From: Ramlibacter pinisoli | Lineage (GTDB): Bacteria; Pseudomonadota; Gammaproteobacteria; Burkholderiales; Burkholderiaceae_C | Length of the DNA: 64,000 nucleotides | Direction: 5' to 3' | NCBI RefSeq assembly: GCF_009758015.1 | Contig: NZ_WSEL01000003.1 | Location: forward strand, 1,302,001-1,366,000 | Part shown: positions 34,292 to 43,248 of the stretch, one piece after another | Position numbering within the stretch: position 1 is the first letter of the stretch | Layout of the letters: the number at the start of each line of letters is the position of its first letter | Position numbers and translations under genes: made by a program | The notes under the pieces: model-generated | Told to the model about the DNA's origin: nothing | What the model saw: only the letters and a program-made list of their open reading frames with translations | Databases searched by the model: none

Positions 34292-34679
34292 GGTCAATCC
34301 TGGCGGTTGTGGTGAGGTTTCGATCAGCGGTCGCAGAGGACTGCGCTGCCGACAGGAGAAATTGTGTCCACGTGCCGCCGCGCCGGATGTGCGTTCACGC
34401 ACCAGAAAATGAAACCTGAGCCGATCGGCCCGTCGACCGGTTGGTCCACGCCCCGCGAGGGCCGCACCGCATCCATCCCGCGCTGGTGTTCCCGGGCTAC
34501 GTGCTCGACCGCCAGAGCGCACTTCGCAGCACCGCTACGGGCTCTCTAGCGTTTGCACGGACACGTCCATTGAAAGGCGCCCATCGCAGGCCTAGACTCG
34601 CATGGGAGCGCCAGGGCGCACAGGTCACAGGCTTCCAGCGCAGGCCTGACCGCGCCGCTTCAGTCAGACGCTAGAGCCC
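34292..34679. other. Intergenic region without recognised gene (388 bp)
   Basis: Between the divergent starts at 34291 and 34680. The open frames here are short, composition-driven and lack domain patterns. No hairpin, repeat or promoter pair was recognised with confidence; promoters for both neighbours must lie here. Confidence 0.5.
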
Positions 34680-35213
34680 ATGCTTCAAGTCAGTGTCGTC
34701 CCCTACGTCGTGTCCGTGGCGCTCTCGCCGGACGAGGCGATGGACATGCCGGATTCCAGGGATGTTCTGCGGAGCCGCCTGGAATGCGAAGCTGACGACC
34801 GTGATTACCTTTCGATCGCAATCTGGCGGCGAGGGAGCAGCGCACTGCTCCTGGTGAACGGGTGGTACTCGCCGGGGCCAAGGAGCGGGTTCCTTCCCGG
34901 CATCCTGGTCGTTCCGGAAACTGCCGTGGCGTTCATCGGCGCCGGCACCGTTGCCCGGAGCTACTCGCTGGAGAGTCCCGCGTTGATCGAGTGCCATGAG
35001 ACGAGTGTTGGCTTCTCGGGCTGGCAGCAGCACGGAAACCTGGTGGTGATGGCCTGTGAACTCGAGCTATCCGTCTGGACGACGCAAGGCACGAGGCTTT
35101 GGTCCCGCTTCGTGGAACCTCCTTGGAGCTACGAGGTGGAAGGAGAGCAAATCGACGTCGATGTCATGGGCGAGCAGGTCAGGCTCGACATGCGCACGGG
35201 AATGCCGGCCTGA
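34680..35213 (+). CDS. Conserved-looking cytoplasmic protein of unknown function
   Basis: 177 residues, no signal peptide or membrane helix. It is rich in beta strands (LSIAIWRRGSSALLLVNGWY, NLVVMACELELSVWTTQG) and ends VDVMGEQVRLDMRTG. The fold may be a beta-propeller-like sandwich. No family recognised. Codon use is that of a coding frame and it is preceded by a purine-rich stretch. Neighbours (exported protein, SMR pump) give no clear hint. Confidence 0.55.
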   Translation: MLQVSVVPYVVSVALSPDEAMDMPDSRDVLRSRLECEADDRDYLSIAIWRRGSSALLLVNGWYSPGPRSGFLPGILVVPETAVAFIGAGTVARSYSLESPALIECHETSVGFSGWQQHGNLVVMACELELSVWTTQGTRLWSRFVEPPWSYEVEGEQIDVDVMGEQVRLDMRTGMPA

Positions 35214-35279
35214 CTCCTCGGCTCCGGTCGACTCCGACCCAGCCTGACGGGACGGCGCGTTCCGGACCTCTTCGCAGGT

Positions 35280-35600
35280 TCAGCTGCTCGACACCAGCTT
35301 CAGGCCGATGATGCCTGCTGCGATCAACGCGAGGCAGGCGAGCCTTGCCACCGACGCCGGGTCACCGAACAGGTGGATGCCGAGCAGCGCGGTGCCGATG
35401 GCGCCCACGCCGGTCCAGACTGCATAGGCGGTGCCGACGGGCAGCTGCTCCATGGCCAGACCGAGCAGGACGACGCTCACCGACATCGCGCCCAAGGTAC
35501 CGATCGACGGCCAGAGACGGGTGAATCCGCCGCTGTACTTGAGTCCGACCGCCCAGCCGATCTCGAAGATGCCGGCGACGATCAGGATGAACCAGGACAT
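35280..35600 (-). CDS. sugE: SugE/Gdx-type SMR guanidinium exporter
   Basis: 106 residues with four membrane helices, small multidrug resistance family. The N-terminus [20 protein letters not shown] carries the essential Glu13 and matches Gdx/SugE proteins, which export guanidinium by H+ antiport. [19 protein letters not shown] is the family motif in helix 3. The gene is directly preceded by a guanidine-II riboswitch (35612-35655), which supports the guanidinium specificity. Confidence 0.93.
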   Translation of the reverse strand: MSWFILIVAGIFEIGWAVGLKYSGGFTRLWPSIGTLGAMSVSVVLLGLAMEQLPVGTAYAVWTGVGAIGTALLGIHLFGDPASVARLACLALIAAGIIGLKLVSSS

Positions 35601-35611
35601 GGAAGCCCCTT

Positions 35612-35655
35612 GCAGGAGCCGTCCCCTTGCGATGCATGGGCGGGGTCGTCCCCGC
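35612..35655 (-). promoter_or_regulatory. Guanidine-II (mini-ykkC) riboswitch upstream of sugE
   Basis: On the minus strand: hairpin 1 GCGGGG-ACGA-CCCCGC (35655-35640, perfect 6-bp stem), a 12-nt linker, and hairpin 2 AGGGG-ACGG-CTCCT (35627-35614), both with ACGR tetraloops, then AAGGGG as ribosome site 5-6 nt before the sugE ATG. Two hairpins with ACGR loops followed by an SD is the exact definition of the guanidine-II riboswitch, which turns on guanidinium efflux genes. A TAATCT -10-like hexamer (35667-35662) lies just upstream. Confidence 0.88.
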
Positions 35656-35945
35656 AGCGACAGATTAGCGCAGTGGAGGCATGAGCACGGAGAAGGGTGA
35701 GATGCCCGCATCGCACGTGGGTGGTTGCCGCACAACGTTCGCGCTTGCTGCATTTCCCGGCGTCACTGTCACCGTCGACCTGTCAAGGACCGGCGGCCCA
35801 CTTGAATGGGCTGCACGGTGCATCTGCACAGAGTTCAGTTCCATCGAGCGATGTCATCGCGGATGATCGCTGTCAGGCCGCCAGGCCCTGCACGCTTGCA
35901 GCGCGACGCGGCACCCTGCCATTCGATCAACCGCTCGATCAAATC

Positions 35946-36590
35946 ATGACGCCCACAGATGTCCCAGGGATCCGCATTCCGGACAGCCAGCTCGCCCGCG
36001 AACTGACCCAGCTCATTCGTGACACCGAAAGCGACCTGCTCTATCACCACTCCCTGCGCGTCTATTGCTGGGGCGTGTTGGCGGGCAACCGGATGGGCTT
36101 GAAGTTCGACGCCGAACTGCTCTACGCGGCGTCCATGTTCCACGACATCGGGCTCACCGCGCGCTACGAGAACAGCCAGCTGCGCTTCGAAGTGGATGGC
36201 GCGAATGCGGCGCGCGACTTTCTTCGAAGCCACCGCATTGCCGAAAGCGACATCGAGACGGTCTGGAACGCCGTGGCGCTGCACTCGACGCCCGGCATTC
36301 CGCAGTTCATGCGGCCGGAGATCGCGCTGGTGCAGGCGGGCGCGGGCATGGATGTCGCCGGTCGCGGCTACGACCAGTTCACCGACGCGCAGCGCAAGGC
36401 CGTGCTCGCCGCGTTTCCGCGCGAAGCCGACTTCAAGAGCGGAATCATCGACGCCTTCTACCAGGGCATGAAGCACCGCCCCGACAGCACCATCGGCACG
36501 TTCAACGACGACTTCCTCGCGCACAAGGATCCGCACTTCCACCGGGTCGACATGTGCACCGTCATCCATGCGTCGAAGTGGCATGGATGA
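35946..36590 (+). CDS. HD-domain hydrolase
   Basis: 214 residues with an HD phosphohydrolase domain: YHHSLRVYCWG supplies the first His, AASMFHDIGL the HD pair (H66, D67) and VALHSTPGIP the later His. HD proteins are metal-dependent phosphohydrolases of nucleotides or cyanamide hydratases; this family with FHDIGL and GRGYDQF resembles metal-dependent HD hydrolases of the cyanamide hydratase-like group, so substrate is open. The start at 35946 begins the domain; upstream codons are non-homologous. Convergent with the DUF445 gene. Confidence 0.78.
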   Translation: MTPTDVPGIRIPDSQLARELTQLIRDTESDLLYHHSLRVYCWGVLAGNRMGLKFDAELLYAASMFHDIGLTARYENSQLRFEVDGANAARDFLRSHRIAESDIETVWNAVALHSTPGIPQFMRPEIALVQAGAGMDVAGRGYDQFTDAQRKAVLAAFPREADFKSGIIDAFYQGMKHRPDSTIGTFNDDFLAHKDPHFHRVDMCTVIHASKWHG

Positions 36591-36609
36591 ACCCGCCTGA
36601 CTGAAGCGC

Positions 36610-37884
36610 TCACACGCCTGACGCCAGATACGTGAGCAGGTGCAGCCCCAGGCCGATCGCTCCGCCCACGATCGTGCCGTTCACGCGGATCGCCTGCAGG
36701 TCCTTGCCGATGTTCAGCTCGATCTGGTCGGCCATCTCGCGACCGTCCCACGCGCGCACCGTGTCGCGCACATGGCGGGTCAGGAACTCGGCAAAGTCCG
36801 GCGCGAGCCGGGTGGCGGCATCCTCGAGCTGTGAGCGCAGCGCCTGGCGCAGCTGCGGGTCTCGCGTCAGTTGCTCGCCCAGCCACGTGCCGCCGGCGGC
36901 GACGTTCTGGTGGAACACCGACTGCGGATTGCGCAGGTCCTCTGCCAGCCAGGTCTTGAACGAACCCCAGAGGCTGCCGACGTAGCTGCCGAAGGTGGCA
37001 TCGTTCAGCAGGTACTGCTTGATGTCCTCGCCGCGCGCCTGCAGCGCGGGGTCCGACTGCAGCCGCAGCACGAAATCGCGCACCCATTGGTCGAACAGCT
37101 GCCGGTAGGCATGGGCCGGATTGGCCCGGATGCTCTCCAGGCGAGCGGTGACGGCATCGGCAATGGCGGTCGCCACGTTCCGCGCGATCCATTGCTTGGG
37201 CAGGAGCTTCTGCTTGCGCGGATGCTCATGGGTCAGCCAGTCGATCACCTGCGCGGCCATCCACGCGCGGGTCTCCGGGCGGTCCATCAGCCCCAGCGCG
37301 CGGTCCAGCGCCTGTTCCAGCAGCTGGTCGTGGCGGCCATCGCTGGTCAGCGTGTCCAGCACGCCGCGCAGGGAGCCGGTCAGGTCCACGCCCTTGAACA
37401 CCTCGCGTGCGGCGTCGCGCACCAGCTGTTCGATGCGGGCGTCCTCGACCACGTGGAGGACACCTTCGATGGCACGTGCCAGGTGCGCGCCGAGGCGCCG
37501 CGCATTGGCCGGGTCGGTCAGCCAGTCGGCGACGAACCGCGAGGGATCGTGCTGGCGGATCAGGTCGACCAGCGTATGGGGCGCCAGGAACTTTTCCCTG
37601 ACGAAGGCGGAGAGGTTGTCGGCAATGCGGTCCTTGCTGCGCGGGATGACGTCCGTGTGCGCCGTGATGAAGGGGATGCCGGTGGGGATGCGCCGGAACA
37701 GCGCGCTCACCGCGAACCAGTCGGCCAGCCCGCCCACCATGGCCGCCTCGGTGATCGCGCGGATGGCGAGCACCCACGGGTTGGGAGTCACCAGCATCGT
37801 GATCCCGAAGATGCACGCCGCGAGGGCCAGCAGCAAGCTGGCCTGGCGCTTGGCGTGCGCGAGTTCCTTCCGTTTGTGCTCCAC
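36610..37884 (-). CDS. DUF445-family membrane protein
   Basis: 424 residues with membrane helices near the N-terminus (ASLLLALAACIFGITMLV) and C-terminus (GGAIGLGLHLLTYLASGV). The pattern AIRAITEAAMVGGLADWFAVSALFRRIPTGIPFITAHTDVIP is the DUF445 signature. The middle is a long helical, probably cytoplasmic region (NIGKDLQAIRVNGTIVGG close to the end). Function unknown. Single gene. Confidence 0.85.
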   Translation of the reverse strand: MEHKRKELAHAKRQASLLLALAACIFGITMLVTPNPWVLAIRAITEAAMVGGLADWFAVSALFRRIPTGIPFITAHTDVIPRSKDRIADNLSAFVREKFLAPHTLVDLIRQHDPSRFVADWLTDPANARRLGAHLARAIEGVLHVVEDARIEQLVRDAAREVFKGVDLTGSLRGVLDTLTSDGRHDQLLEQALDRALGLMDRPETRAWMAAQVIDWLTHEHPRKQKLLPKQWIARNVATAIADAVTARLESIRANPAHAYRQLFDQWVRDFVLRLQSDPALQARGEDIKQYLLNDATFGSYVGSLWGSFKTWLAEDLRNPQSVFHQNVAAGGTWLGEQLTRDPQLRQALRSQLEDAATRLAPDFAEFLTRHVRDTVRAWDGREMADQIELNIGKDLQAIRVNGTIVGGAIGLGLHLLTYLASGV

Positions 37885-38149
37885 GATGCCCTCTCCGGTG
37901 CGGCCGGGTCCTGGCGCAAGGTCCGGGCACGCGCCGCAATGCAGTCTGCCAGAGGCGGATGCCCGTCATCCCTTGGCCGAGGCGGTGTCCAGACCCGGTC
38001 AGCGCGAGTTTCGGGGAGAGATCGCATTCCCGCACGGGTGTTCTCCCGCGGCGGCGGGGTCCTCAGGGTTGACCCCTCCCCCCCCACCGGCGGGGGGAAG
38101 CATCCGCATGGGCCTGCTTACGGTCACGGTCCCATCCTCAGGAGTCAAC

Positions 38150-39277
38150 ATGTCGGGACAACCCGCCGTCGGCCGTCGCGCCCTGCTCGCCGCCACCTGC
38201 GCCCTGCCCTTCGCGGGCACCGCGCGCGCTGCCACGGCGCCGCTGCGCATCGGCCAATGCCTGCCGCTCACCGGACCGCTCGCGCCGGTGGTGAAGCCGA
38301 TTGCAGAAGGCCAGCAACTGCTGCTCGCCTCCGTGGCCGCCCAGGGCGGCTTGCAGGGGACGCCGATCGATCTGGTCACCCTCGACGACACCACCCAGCC
38401 CGCGCGCACCGAGGAGCTGACCCGCTCCCTGCTGGACGACCAGAAGGTGGTGGCGCTGTTCGGATATGCCTTCGTTCCCGGGCTGGTCCGGGCGCTGCCG
38501 CTGCTGGACGAGCGCCGGGTCCCGCTGATCGGTGTGTACAACGGGGCCGATGTCGTGCGCCGGGACCCGCACCCCTGGCTCTTCACGACCACCGCGAGCC
38601 TGCGCGACGAGGTGCAGGCGATGGTGCAGAACCTGGCGACCCTGAACACGCGCAAGCTGGCGGTCGCCTACCAGGACAACGAGCTGGGGCGCTTCATGCT
38701 GCCGCAGGTGCAAGCCATCGCCGACCAGCACGGGGTGCAGCTCGTGGCCAAGGCGGCCGTGGCACCGGATGGCTCCAACGCGCGGGACGCGGCCGCAGCG
38801 ATCACCGCCCGCGAGCCGCAGGCCATCCTGCTGCTGGCGGCGGGGGCCGCGGTGATCGGCTTCATGAAGTCGCTGCCGGCCGTGCGCGTGCCGGTGTACG
38901 CGCTGTCGCTCGCCGGGACCACCGCCCTTCTCGAAGAGCTCGGACCGGTGGCGCGCGGCATGGCTTTCACGCAGGTGATCCCTTCACCGCAGCGGGCGAC
39001 CACGGCGCTCGCGCGGCGCTTCACGGCAGCGGCGGCCGCGGCGGGGCTCGCACCGACCTACGATCGCCTGTGGGGCTTCCTCAATGCGTCGATCCTGGTG
39101 GAGGTGTTGCGGCGCGCCGGCCCGCGCGCGACGCCCGCCACGGTGCAGGCCGCGCTCGAGCGCATGGGCGAGGTGGACCTGGGCGGCTACCGTCTCGCCT
39201 TCGACAACCGCAGGCGGCACGGCTCCAGCTTCGTCGAGATCACGATGGTGGACGCCGGCGGGAAATTCATCCGCTGA
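38150..39277 (+). CDS. ABC transporter substrate-binding protein, branched-chain amino-acid type (Peripla_BP_6)
   Basis: 375 residues: a signal peptide with Tat-like GRRALLAATCALPFAGTARA, then PLRIGQCLPLTGPLAPVVKP and IDLVTLDDTTQPARTEELTRSLL, the type 1 periplasmic-binding fold of LivJ-like receptors. FGYAFVPGLVRALPLL and GVYNGADVVR fit too. No permease adjoins; it may serve an ABC system elsewhere, common for this family. The start at 38150 has AGGAGT 7 bases upstream. Confidence 0.9.
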   Translation: MSGQPAVGRRALLAATCALPFAGTARAATAPLRIGQCLPLTGPLAPVVKPIAEGQQLLLASVAAQGGLQGTPIDLVTLDDTTQPARTEELTRSLLDDQKVVALFGYAFVPGLVRALPLLDERRVPLIGVYNGADVVRRDPHPWLFTTTASLRDEVQAMVQNLATLNTRKLAVAYQDNELGRFMLPQVQAIADQHGVQLVAKAAVAPDGSNARDAAAAITAREPQAILLLAAGAAVIGFMKSLPAVRVPVYALSLAGTTALLEELGPVARGMAFTQVIPSPQRATTALARRFTAAAAAAGLAPTYDRLWGFLNASILVEVLRRAGPRATPATVQAALERMGEVDLGGYRLAFDNRRRHGSSFVEITMVDAGGKFIR

Positions 39278-39299
39278 CGGGCCGGCGTGCCAGCGGGCG

Positions 39300-40271
39300 T
39301 CAGCGCGGGCCCGTCGTGAACGTGAAGCGCGCAGCGCCGGGAGTTCCCAGGACCGTGTAGTCGATCGCGACCGCATAGCTCGTGCTGGGCTGCAGCACCT
39401 CCGGAATGACGGAGAACCATCCGTCGGTGAAGGCCCCATTCGGGTCGACGGTCGCGCCCGAGCCGTAGATGACCAGGAGAGCCACGGGTCCGGAGGGGCT
39501 GGTGATGGTGGCCGAGGTGAGGCGCAGCGAATCGGGCCCTGTCACGGTGACGGGCTGGCCCCACTGCGCGTCCGGGTTGGACGGGAAGGGGGACGGCGAT
39601 TCATTGCTGCCGCGGGGCACGGCATCGGTGGTGCCCGCGCAAGGGAACGTGGCCACACCCTGCGGTGACTGGAACTGCGCCGAAACGGGAACGCCCAGGT
39701 CGGCGGTCAACGTGTTGAGCGAACCCACGACGTTCCACGCGAGGCCCACGTCACGAAAGCCGGTCAGGAGGGACTGGGCGTGGTACGGGGCGGCCATGAG
39801 GTTGCGGATCGCGTCGGCTGCCGTCGAGCCGCTGAACGATCCGCCTGCCGAGAGGTCCTCGCCGACGGCACGGGCGGCATAGCCCGCGGCCCGGGTGCGG
39901 TCCAGCGGCGTGGCGCCGGTGAAGCCGGGTTTGCCGGGAACCTCGCCGTGGCCGAATTCGCTGTTGAGGCTCATGTAGTTGCCATGCGCAGCCGCAGCCT
40001 GGTCCAGCGGCGCCGACTGCGCCAGCAGCCCGAAACCGCAGCGCGACCGGGCGGCATTGAGCTGGTCATAGGCCAGCCGTTGTGGGCTGCCAGGGGCGTA
40101 GCTGGCGCTGTCGACGGCGACCGTGGGCAGCGCGGTCGCCGGCGCGCTGTCGCCGCCACCGCCACCGCCACCGCCACCGCCGCCACCGCCGCCGCCGCCA
40201 CCACAGCCGCTGGCGAGCAGCGCCGCGACCCAGACGAGCTGGCTTGCCGTGCGCAACCGTTTCGACACCAT
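39300..40271 (-). CDS. CAP/SCP-like domain lipoprotein with poly-glycine tract
   Basis: 323 residues: signal peptide, lipobox ASGC, 17 consecutive glycines, then a CAP (cysteine-rich secretory/PR-1) domain: LAYDQLNAARSRCGFGLLAQ, DQAAAAHGNYMS, FGHGEVPGKPGFTG and GFRDVGLAWN. After it comes a beta-rich C-terminal region (about residues 220-323). Bacterial CAP proteins are secreted or surface proteins of unknown or lipid-binding function. ATGs at 40271 and 40286 are both possible. Convergent terminators not seen. Confidence 0.8.
   Translation of the reverse strand: MVSKRLRTASQLVWVAALLASGCGGGGGGGGGGGGGGGGGDSAPATALPTVAVDSASYAPGSPQRLAYDQLNAARSRCGFGLLAQSAPLDQAAAAHGNYMSLNSEFGHGEVPGKPGFTGATPLDRTRAAGYAARAVGEDLSAGGSFSGSTAADAIRNLMAAPYHAQSLLTGFRDVGLAWNVVGSLNTLTADLGVPVSAQFQSPQGVATFPCAGTTDAVPRGSNESPSPFPSNPDAQWGQPVTVTGPDSLRLTSATITSPSGPVALLVIYGSGATVDPNGAFTDGWFSVIPEVLQPSTSYAVAIDYTVLGTPGAARFTFTTGPR
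40152..40202. repeat. GCC/ACC trinucleotide tract encoding 17 glycines
   Basis: 51 bases of GCC and ACC triplets on the plus strand (GGC/GGT on the coding strand) directly after the lipobox cysteine codon (40203-40205). It encodes a flexible Gly17 linker. Such tracts may vary in length by slippage, in whole codons, without breaking the frame. Confidence 0.85.
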
Positions 40272-40388
40272 GCCTGCCGACGCCATCACCGGTCGACTCC
40301 GCAGCGCGCCCACGGTTCACCTCTTCCGCAAGCGAGGTGTTCGATCCACGGCGCTTGAACGCGAACCCGGCCGTCCCCACCTGCAGGC

Positions 40389-40844
40389 ATGACCGAACCC
40401 CTGCACGTTTCCTGTCCGCACTGCCTGGCCACCAATCGCGTCCGCGCCGAACAGCTCGGCAGCGAACCGGTCTGCGGGCAATGCAAGCGGCCGCTTTTCA
40501 CGGGCGAGCCGGTGGACATCGCGACGGCGGCGGCGTTCGACCGGATCGTCGCGCGGACGCAGGTCCCGATCCTGGTCGACTTCTGGGCGCCGTGGTGCGG
40601 GCCGTGCCGGATGATGGCGCCAGCGTTCCGCCAGGCTGCGGCCGCGCTGGAGCCGACCATGCGGGTGTGCAAGGTCGACACCGAAGCGGTCCCTGAACTG
40701 GCCAGCCGGTTCGGGATCCGCAGCATTCCGACCCTGGCGCTGTTCATCGGTGGCCGCGAAACCGCGCGGCAGGCAGGCGCGATGGGATCGGCGGCCCAGA
40801 TCCAGCAGTGGGCCCGCATGCACGCGGGGCAGCCGAACGCCTGA
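40389..40844 (+). CDS. trxC: Thioredoxin 2 (TrxC) with N-terminal zinc finger
   Basis: 151 residues. The N-terminal zinc finger has Cys9/Cys12 (CPHC) and Cys29/Cys32 (CGQC); the thioredoxin domain follows with the active site WCGPC (Cys70, Cys73) and the cis-proline in RSIPTLALF. This is the TrxC layout, a cytoplasmic, often OxyR-controlled thioredoxin that responds to oxidative stress. No OxyR gene is adjacent. Start at 40389 gives the complete zinc finger. Confidence 0.93.
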   Translation: MTEPLHVSCPHCLATNRVRAEQLGSEPVCGQCKRPLFTGEPVDIATAAAFDRIVARTQVPILVDFWAPWCGPCRMMAPAFRQAAAALEPTMRVCKVDTEAVPELASRFGIRSIPTLALFIGGRETARQAGAMGSAAQIQQWARMHAGQPNA

Positions 40845-40850
40845 GCAACC

Positions 40851-40903
40851 CTGCCTGCCGCCTTCGGCCACTCCCGGCCGGGAACAGGCATGGCGGCAAG
40901 CAG
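40851..40903. terminator. Stem-loop between trxC and the convergent VOC gene
   Basis: CTGCCTGCCGCC (40851-40862) faces GGCGGCAAGCAG (40892-40903): seven paired bases, one mismatch and four more pairs, with a smaller CCCGGCCGGG dyad in the loop. Located between convergent stops; a bidirectional terminator is plausible, but no T tract is present. Confidence 0.4.
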
Positions 40904-40925
40904 TCCTCGCCCCCGACGATCGCGC

Positions 40926-41378
40926 CTACGCCGGGTCACCGGACTTGAGCTCCTCGGCGAGCCCGATGAGAAGTCCTTCGGGGCCACGGATGTAGCAGAG
41001 TCGGTACGCGTCTGCGTACTGGACCACTTCGCCGACGAGCTGCGCTCCAAGGCCACGGAGTCTGTCGAGCGTGGCGTCGATGTCGTCCACCGTGAACATG
41101 ACGCGCAGGTAGCCAAGCGCGTTCACCGGGGCGTTCCGGTGGTCGGCGACGACGCGCGGCGTCAGGAACCGCGACAGCTCGAGCCGACTGTGGCCGTCCG
41201 GGGTGACCAGCATGGCGATCTCGACGCGCTGGTCCGGCAATCCGGTGACGCGCCCGGCCCACTCTCCTTCGATCATGGCTCGCCCTTCGAGCTTCAGGCC
41301 GAGCTCGTGGAAGAACGCGATGGCGGCATCCAGAGATTCGACGACGATGCCGACGTTGTCCATCCGCTTGAGACCCAT
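40926..41378 (-). CDS. VOC-family protein (glyoxalase/bleomycin-resistance fold)
   Basis: 150 residues of the vicinal oxygen chelate fold: MDNVGIVVESLDAAIAFFHELGLKLEGRA begins the first babb-module, with LGYLRVMFTVDDIDATLDRLRGLGAQLVG the second and CYIRGPEGLLIGLAEEL the last strand. Metal-binding residues appear partly conserved, but the role (glyoxalase, dioxygenase, antibiotic binding) is not predictable. The start at 41378 is the first codon of the domain. Confidence 0.85.
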   Translation of the reverse strand: MGLKRMDNVGIVVESLDAAIAFFHELGLKLEGRAMIEGEWAGRVTGLPDQRVEIAMLVTPDGHSRLELSRFLTPRVVADHRNAPVNALGYLRVMFTVDDIDATLDRLRGLGAQLVGEVVQYADAYRLCYIRGPEGLLIGLAEELKSGDPA

Positions 41379-41430
41379 CTCAACCCCGCTTTCTCTTGAC
41401 CAAAATGTCCGGGACGGTGTTCATGGCCTG

Positions 41431-43212
41431 TCACACGGCGACGCTCGTCTCGCCTCGATCCGGGCTCTCCAGCGATCTGCCCGGGTCGGGAAACAGCTGC
41501 CGCAGATGCGCCATCAAGGCTTCGGGCGCCACCGGCTTCTGCAGGCACGGCAGACCGAGTCCGCGCTCCTGCAGGTCGGGCTCGGCAGACAGGATCAGGG
41601 CCGGCACCGCCCCATGCTGCTGGCGCAGCGCCGCAATGGCGGTGACACCGTCGCCTTCGGACAGGCGGTAGTCCGCGAGGATGCAGTCGAGACGGCGTCC
41701 CGACGCCAGCAGCGCCTCCTGCGTCTCGCTCAAGCCGGCGCCTGCCACGACGGCGGCGCCGGCATCCTGCAGCCACGACGTCAGGGCCCGGCGGGTCGCG
41801 CCATCGTCCTCGATGACCGCGATCAGGCGGCCCTGCAGGTTCAGCTCGCGCAGGTTGTCATCGAGCCGCGCCACGCACACCGGCTCGGCAGGCCTCGGCA
41901 GGCAGATGGTCACGCGGGTGCCCTGGCCCGGCCGCGAGGACAGCCCCAGGCGGGCGCCCATCATGTCGGCCATGTGGCGGCAGATCGCCAGACCGAGGCC
42001 GATGCCTTCGGCTTCCGCCAGTGCCGCGGACCGGCCCCGGTGGAAGGAGTTCCAGACCAGCGCCAGGTCCTCCTCGTCCATGCCCACGCCCTGGTCTTCG
42101 ACGCTGATCTCCAGGTCCTCGCCGGACTGCTGCACCGTCAGGACGATCTCTCCAACCAGCGAGTACTTGGCGGCGTTGTCGAGGAAGTTGCGCAGCACGC
42201 GTTCGAGCAGCACGGGGTCCGCCATCACGGCGCCGTCCGATCGCATGTCGACGCGAAATCGCAGGCCCTTGGCCGCGCACTTCTCGGCAAAGCCCGCGAC
42301 GATCGCCTGGATCAGCCGCCCCAGGTGCACCGGTTGAAGATTGGCCCGCAAGGTGCCCGCTTCGATCTGCGCGAAGTCGACCAGGTGCCTGAACATCGTG
42401 TCGATCGACTCTCCGGTGCGGACGATCTGCGGCGCGATGGCTTCGCGCCGAGCCATGTCGCTCGTGCGCTTGAAGATGTCCGTGAGGAACATCAGCGCCT
42501 GCACCGGCTGCCGCAAGTCGTGGCTGGCGGCGCCGAGGAAGCGCGACCGGGCAAGCTGGATGTCGTGCTGCCTCTCGAGCGCGGCGCGCAGCTGGTCGAC
42601 GAGTTGCGCCTTGCTCGCGCCCATCTCGGCGTTGTCGCGCAGCGTCTTCCAGTAGGTGTGCACCGCGCGCTGCATCATGGTGCCGCCCAGCACCATCGCC
42701 AGCCCGATGACGAGCTTGTGGATACCGGTCCCGTGCACCAGCCAGCCGACATACACCATCGAGAGCGACCCGGCCATGTACACGGCGTACATGCGGGGCT
42801 TGACGCCGATCACCGCAACGAGCAGCTGCCCCAGCGTCAGCACCGTCATGATGGCGACCTCGGTCAGGGTGAGCCAGTGAACGAACAACGGCACGCAGGC
42901 AGCCGTGAGCAGGCCCGTCACGCCGGCCCAGAGCGACACCCGGTGCAGCGTCTGCCCGGTGTAGCCGTCACGGGCCACCAGGTGCATGAAGTAGCGCTGG
43001 CGCAGCAGCAGGCTGGCCACCAGCGTGACGTACCAAACGAGCCAGGGAAGCCATCCCGTCCGGGGCACGATCACCAGGCCATACAGGGGGCCTGCCAGGG
43101 TGAGCGCCACTGCACTGGCGCGCGTCTGGGCCAGCATGATGCCCAGGCTGCGACGCGTGAACTCGCCGTCCAGGGCTGTCCCCTCGCTGGTGCGGTCCTC
43201 CTTGGTATGCAT
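41431..43212 (-). CDS. Membrane-anchored hybrid histidine kinase with C-terminal receiver
   Basis: 593 residues: six predicted helices (about 30-185), a HisKA with AASHDLRQPVQALMFLTD (His231), an HATPase with N box NFLDNAAKY, DQGVGM and GIGLGLAIC, and a receiver domain with Asp514 (LADYRLSEGDG) and Lys near LQKPVAPE. HDLRQPV kinases form a subgroup common in proteobacteria. Being a hybrid, it passes phosphate to a downstream protein. The start at 43212 has AAGGAC 6 bases upstream. Convergent to nothing clear; the VOC gene is 52 bases downstream. Confidence 0.88.
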   Translation of the reverse strand: MHTKEDRTSEGTALDGEFTRRSLGIMLAQTRASAVALTLAGPLYGLVIVPRTGWLPWLVWYVTLVASLLLRQRYFMHLVARDGYTGQTLHRVSLWAGVTGLLTAACVPLFVHWLTLTEVAIMTVLTLGQLLVAVIGVKPRMYAVYMAGSLSMVYVGWLVHGTGIHKLVIGLAMVLGGTMMQRAVHTYWKTLRDNAEMGASKAQLVDQLRAALERQHDIQLARSRFLGAASHDLRQPVQALMFLTDIFKRTSDMARREAIAPQIVRTGESIDTMFRHLVDFAQIEAGTLRANLQPVHLGRLIQAIVAGFAEKCAAKGLRFRVDMRSDGAVMADPVLLERVLRNFLDNAAKYSLVGEIVLTVQQSGEDLEISVEDQGVGMDEEDLALVWNSFHRGRSAALAEAEGIGLGLAICRHMADMMGARLGLSSRPGQGTRVTICLPRPAEPVCVARLDDNLRELNLQGRLIAVIEDDGATRRALTSWLQDAGAAVVAGAGLSETQEALLASGRRLDCILADYRLSEGDGVTAIAALRQQHGAVPALILSAEPDLQERGLGLPCLQKPVAPEALMAHLRQLFPDPGRSLESPDRGETSVAV

Positions 43213-43248
43213 TGCTTGTCCTTGCGCGTGACTTGCCACAGCTCGCAC

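Noticed and set aside
37121..38149. In-frame leader of about 340 codons before the branched-chain-type solute-binding protein
   Set aside because: Antisense to the DUF445 gene; the true protein starts with a signal peptide at 38150 behind AGGAGT.
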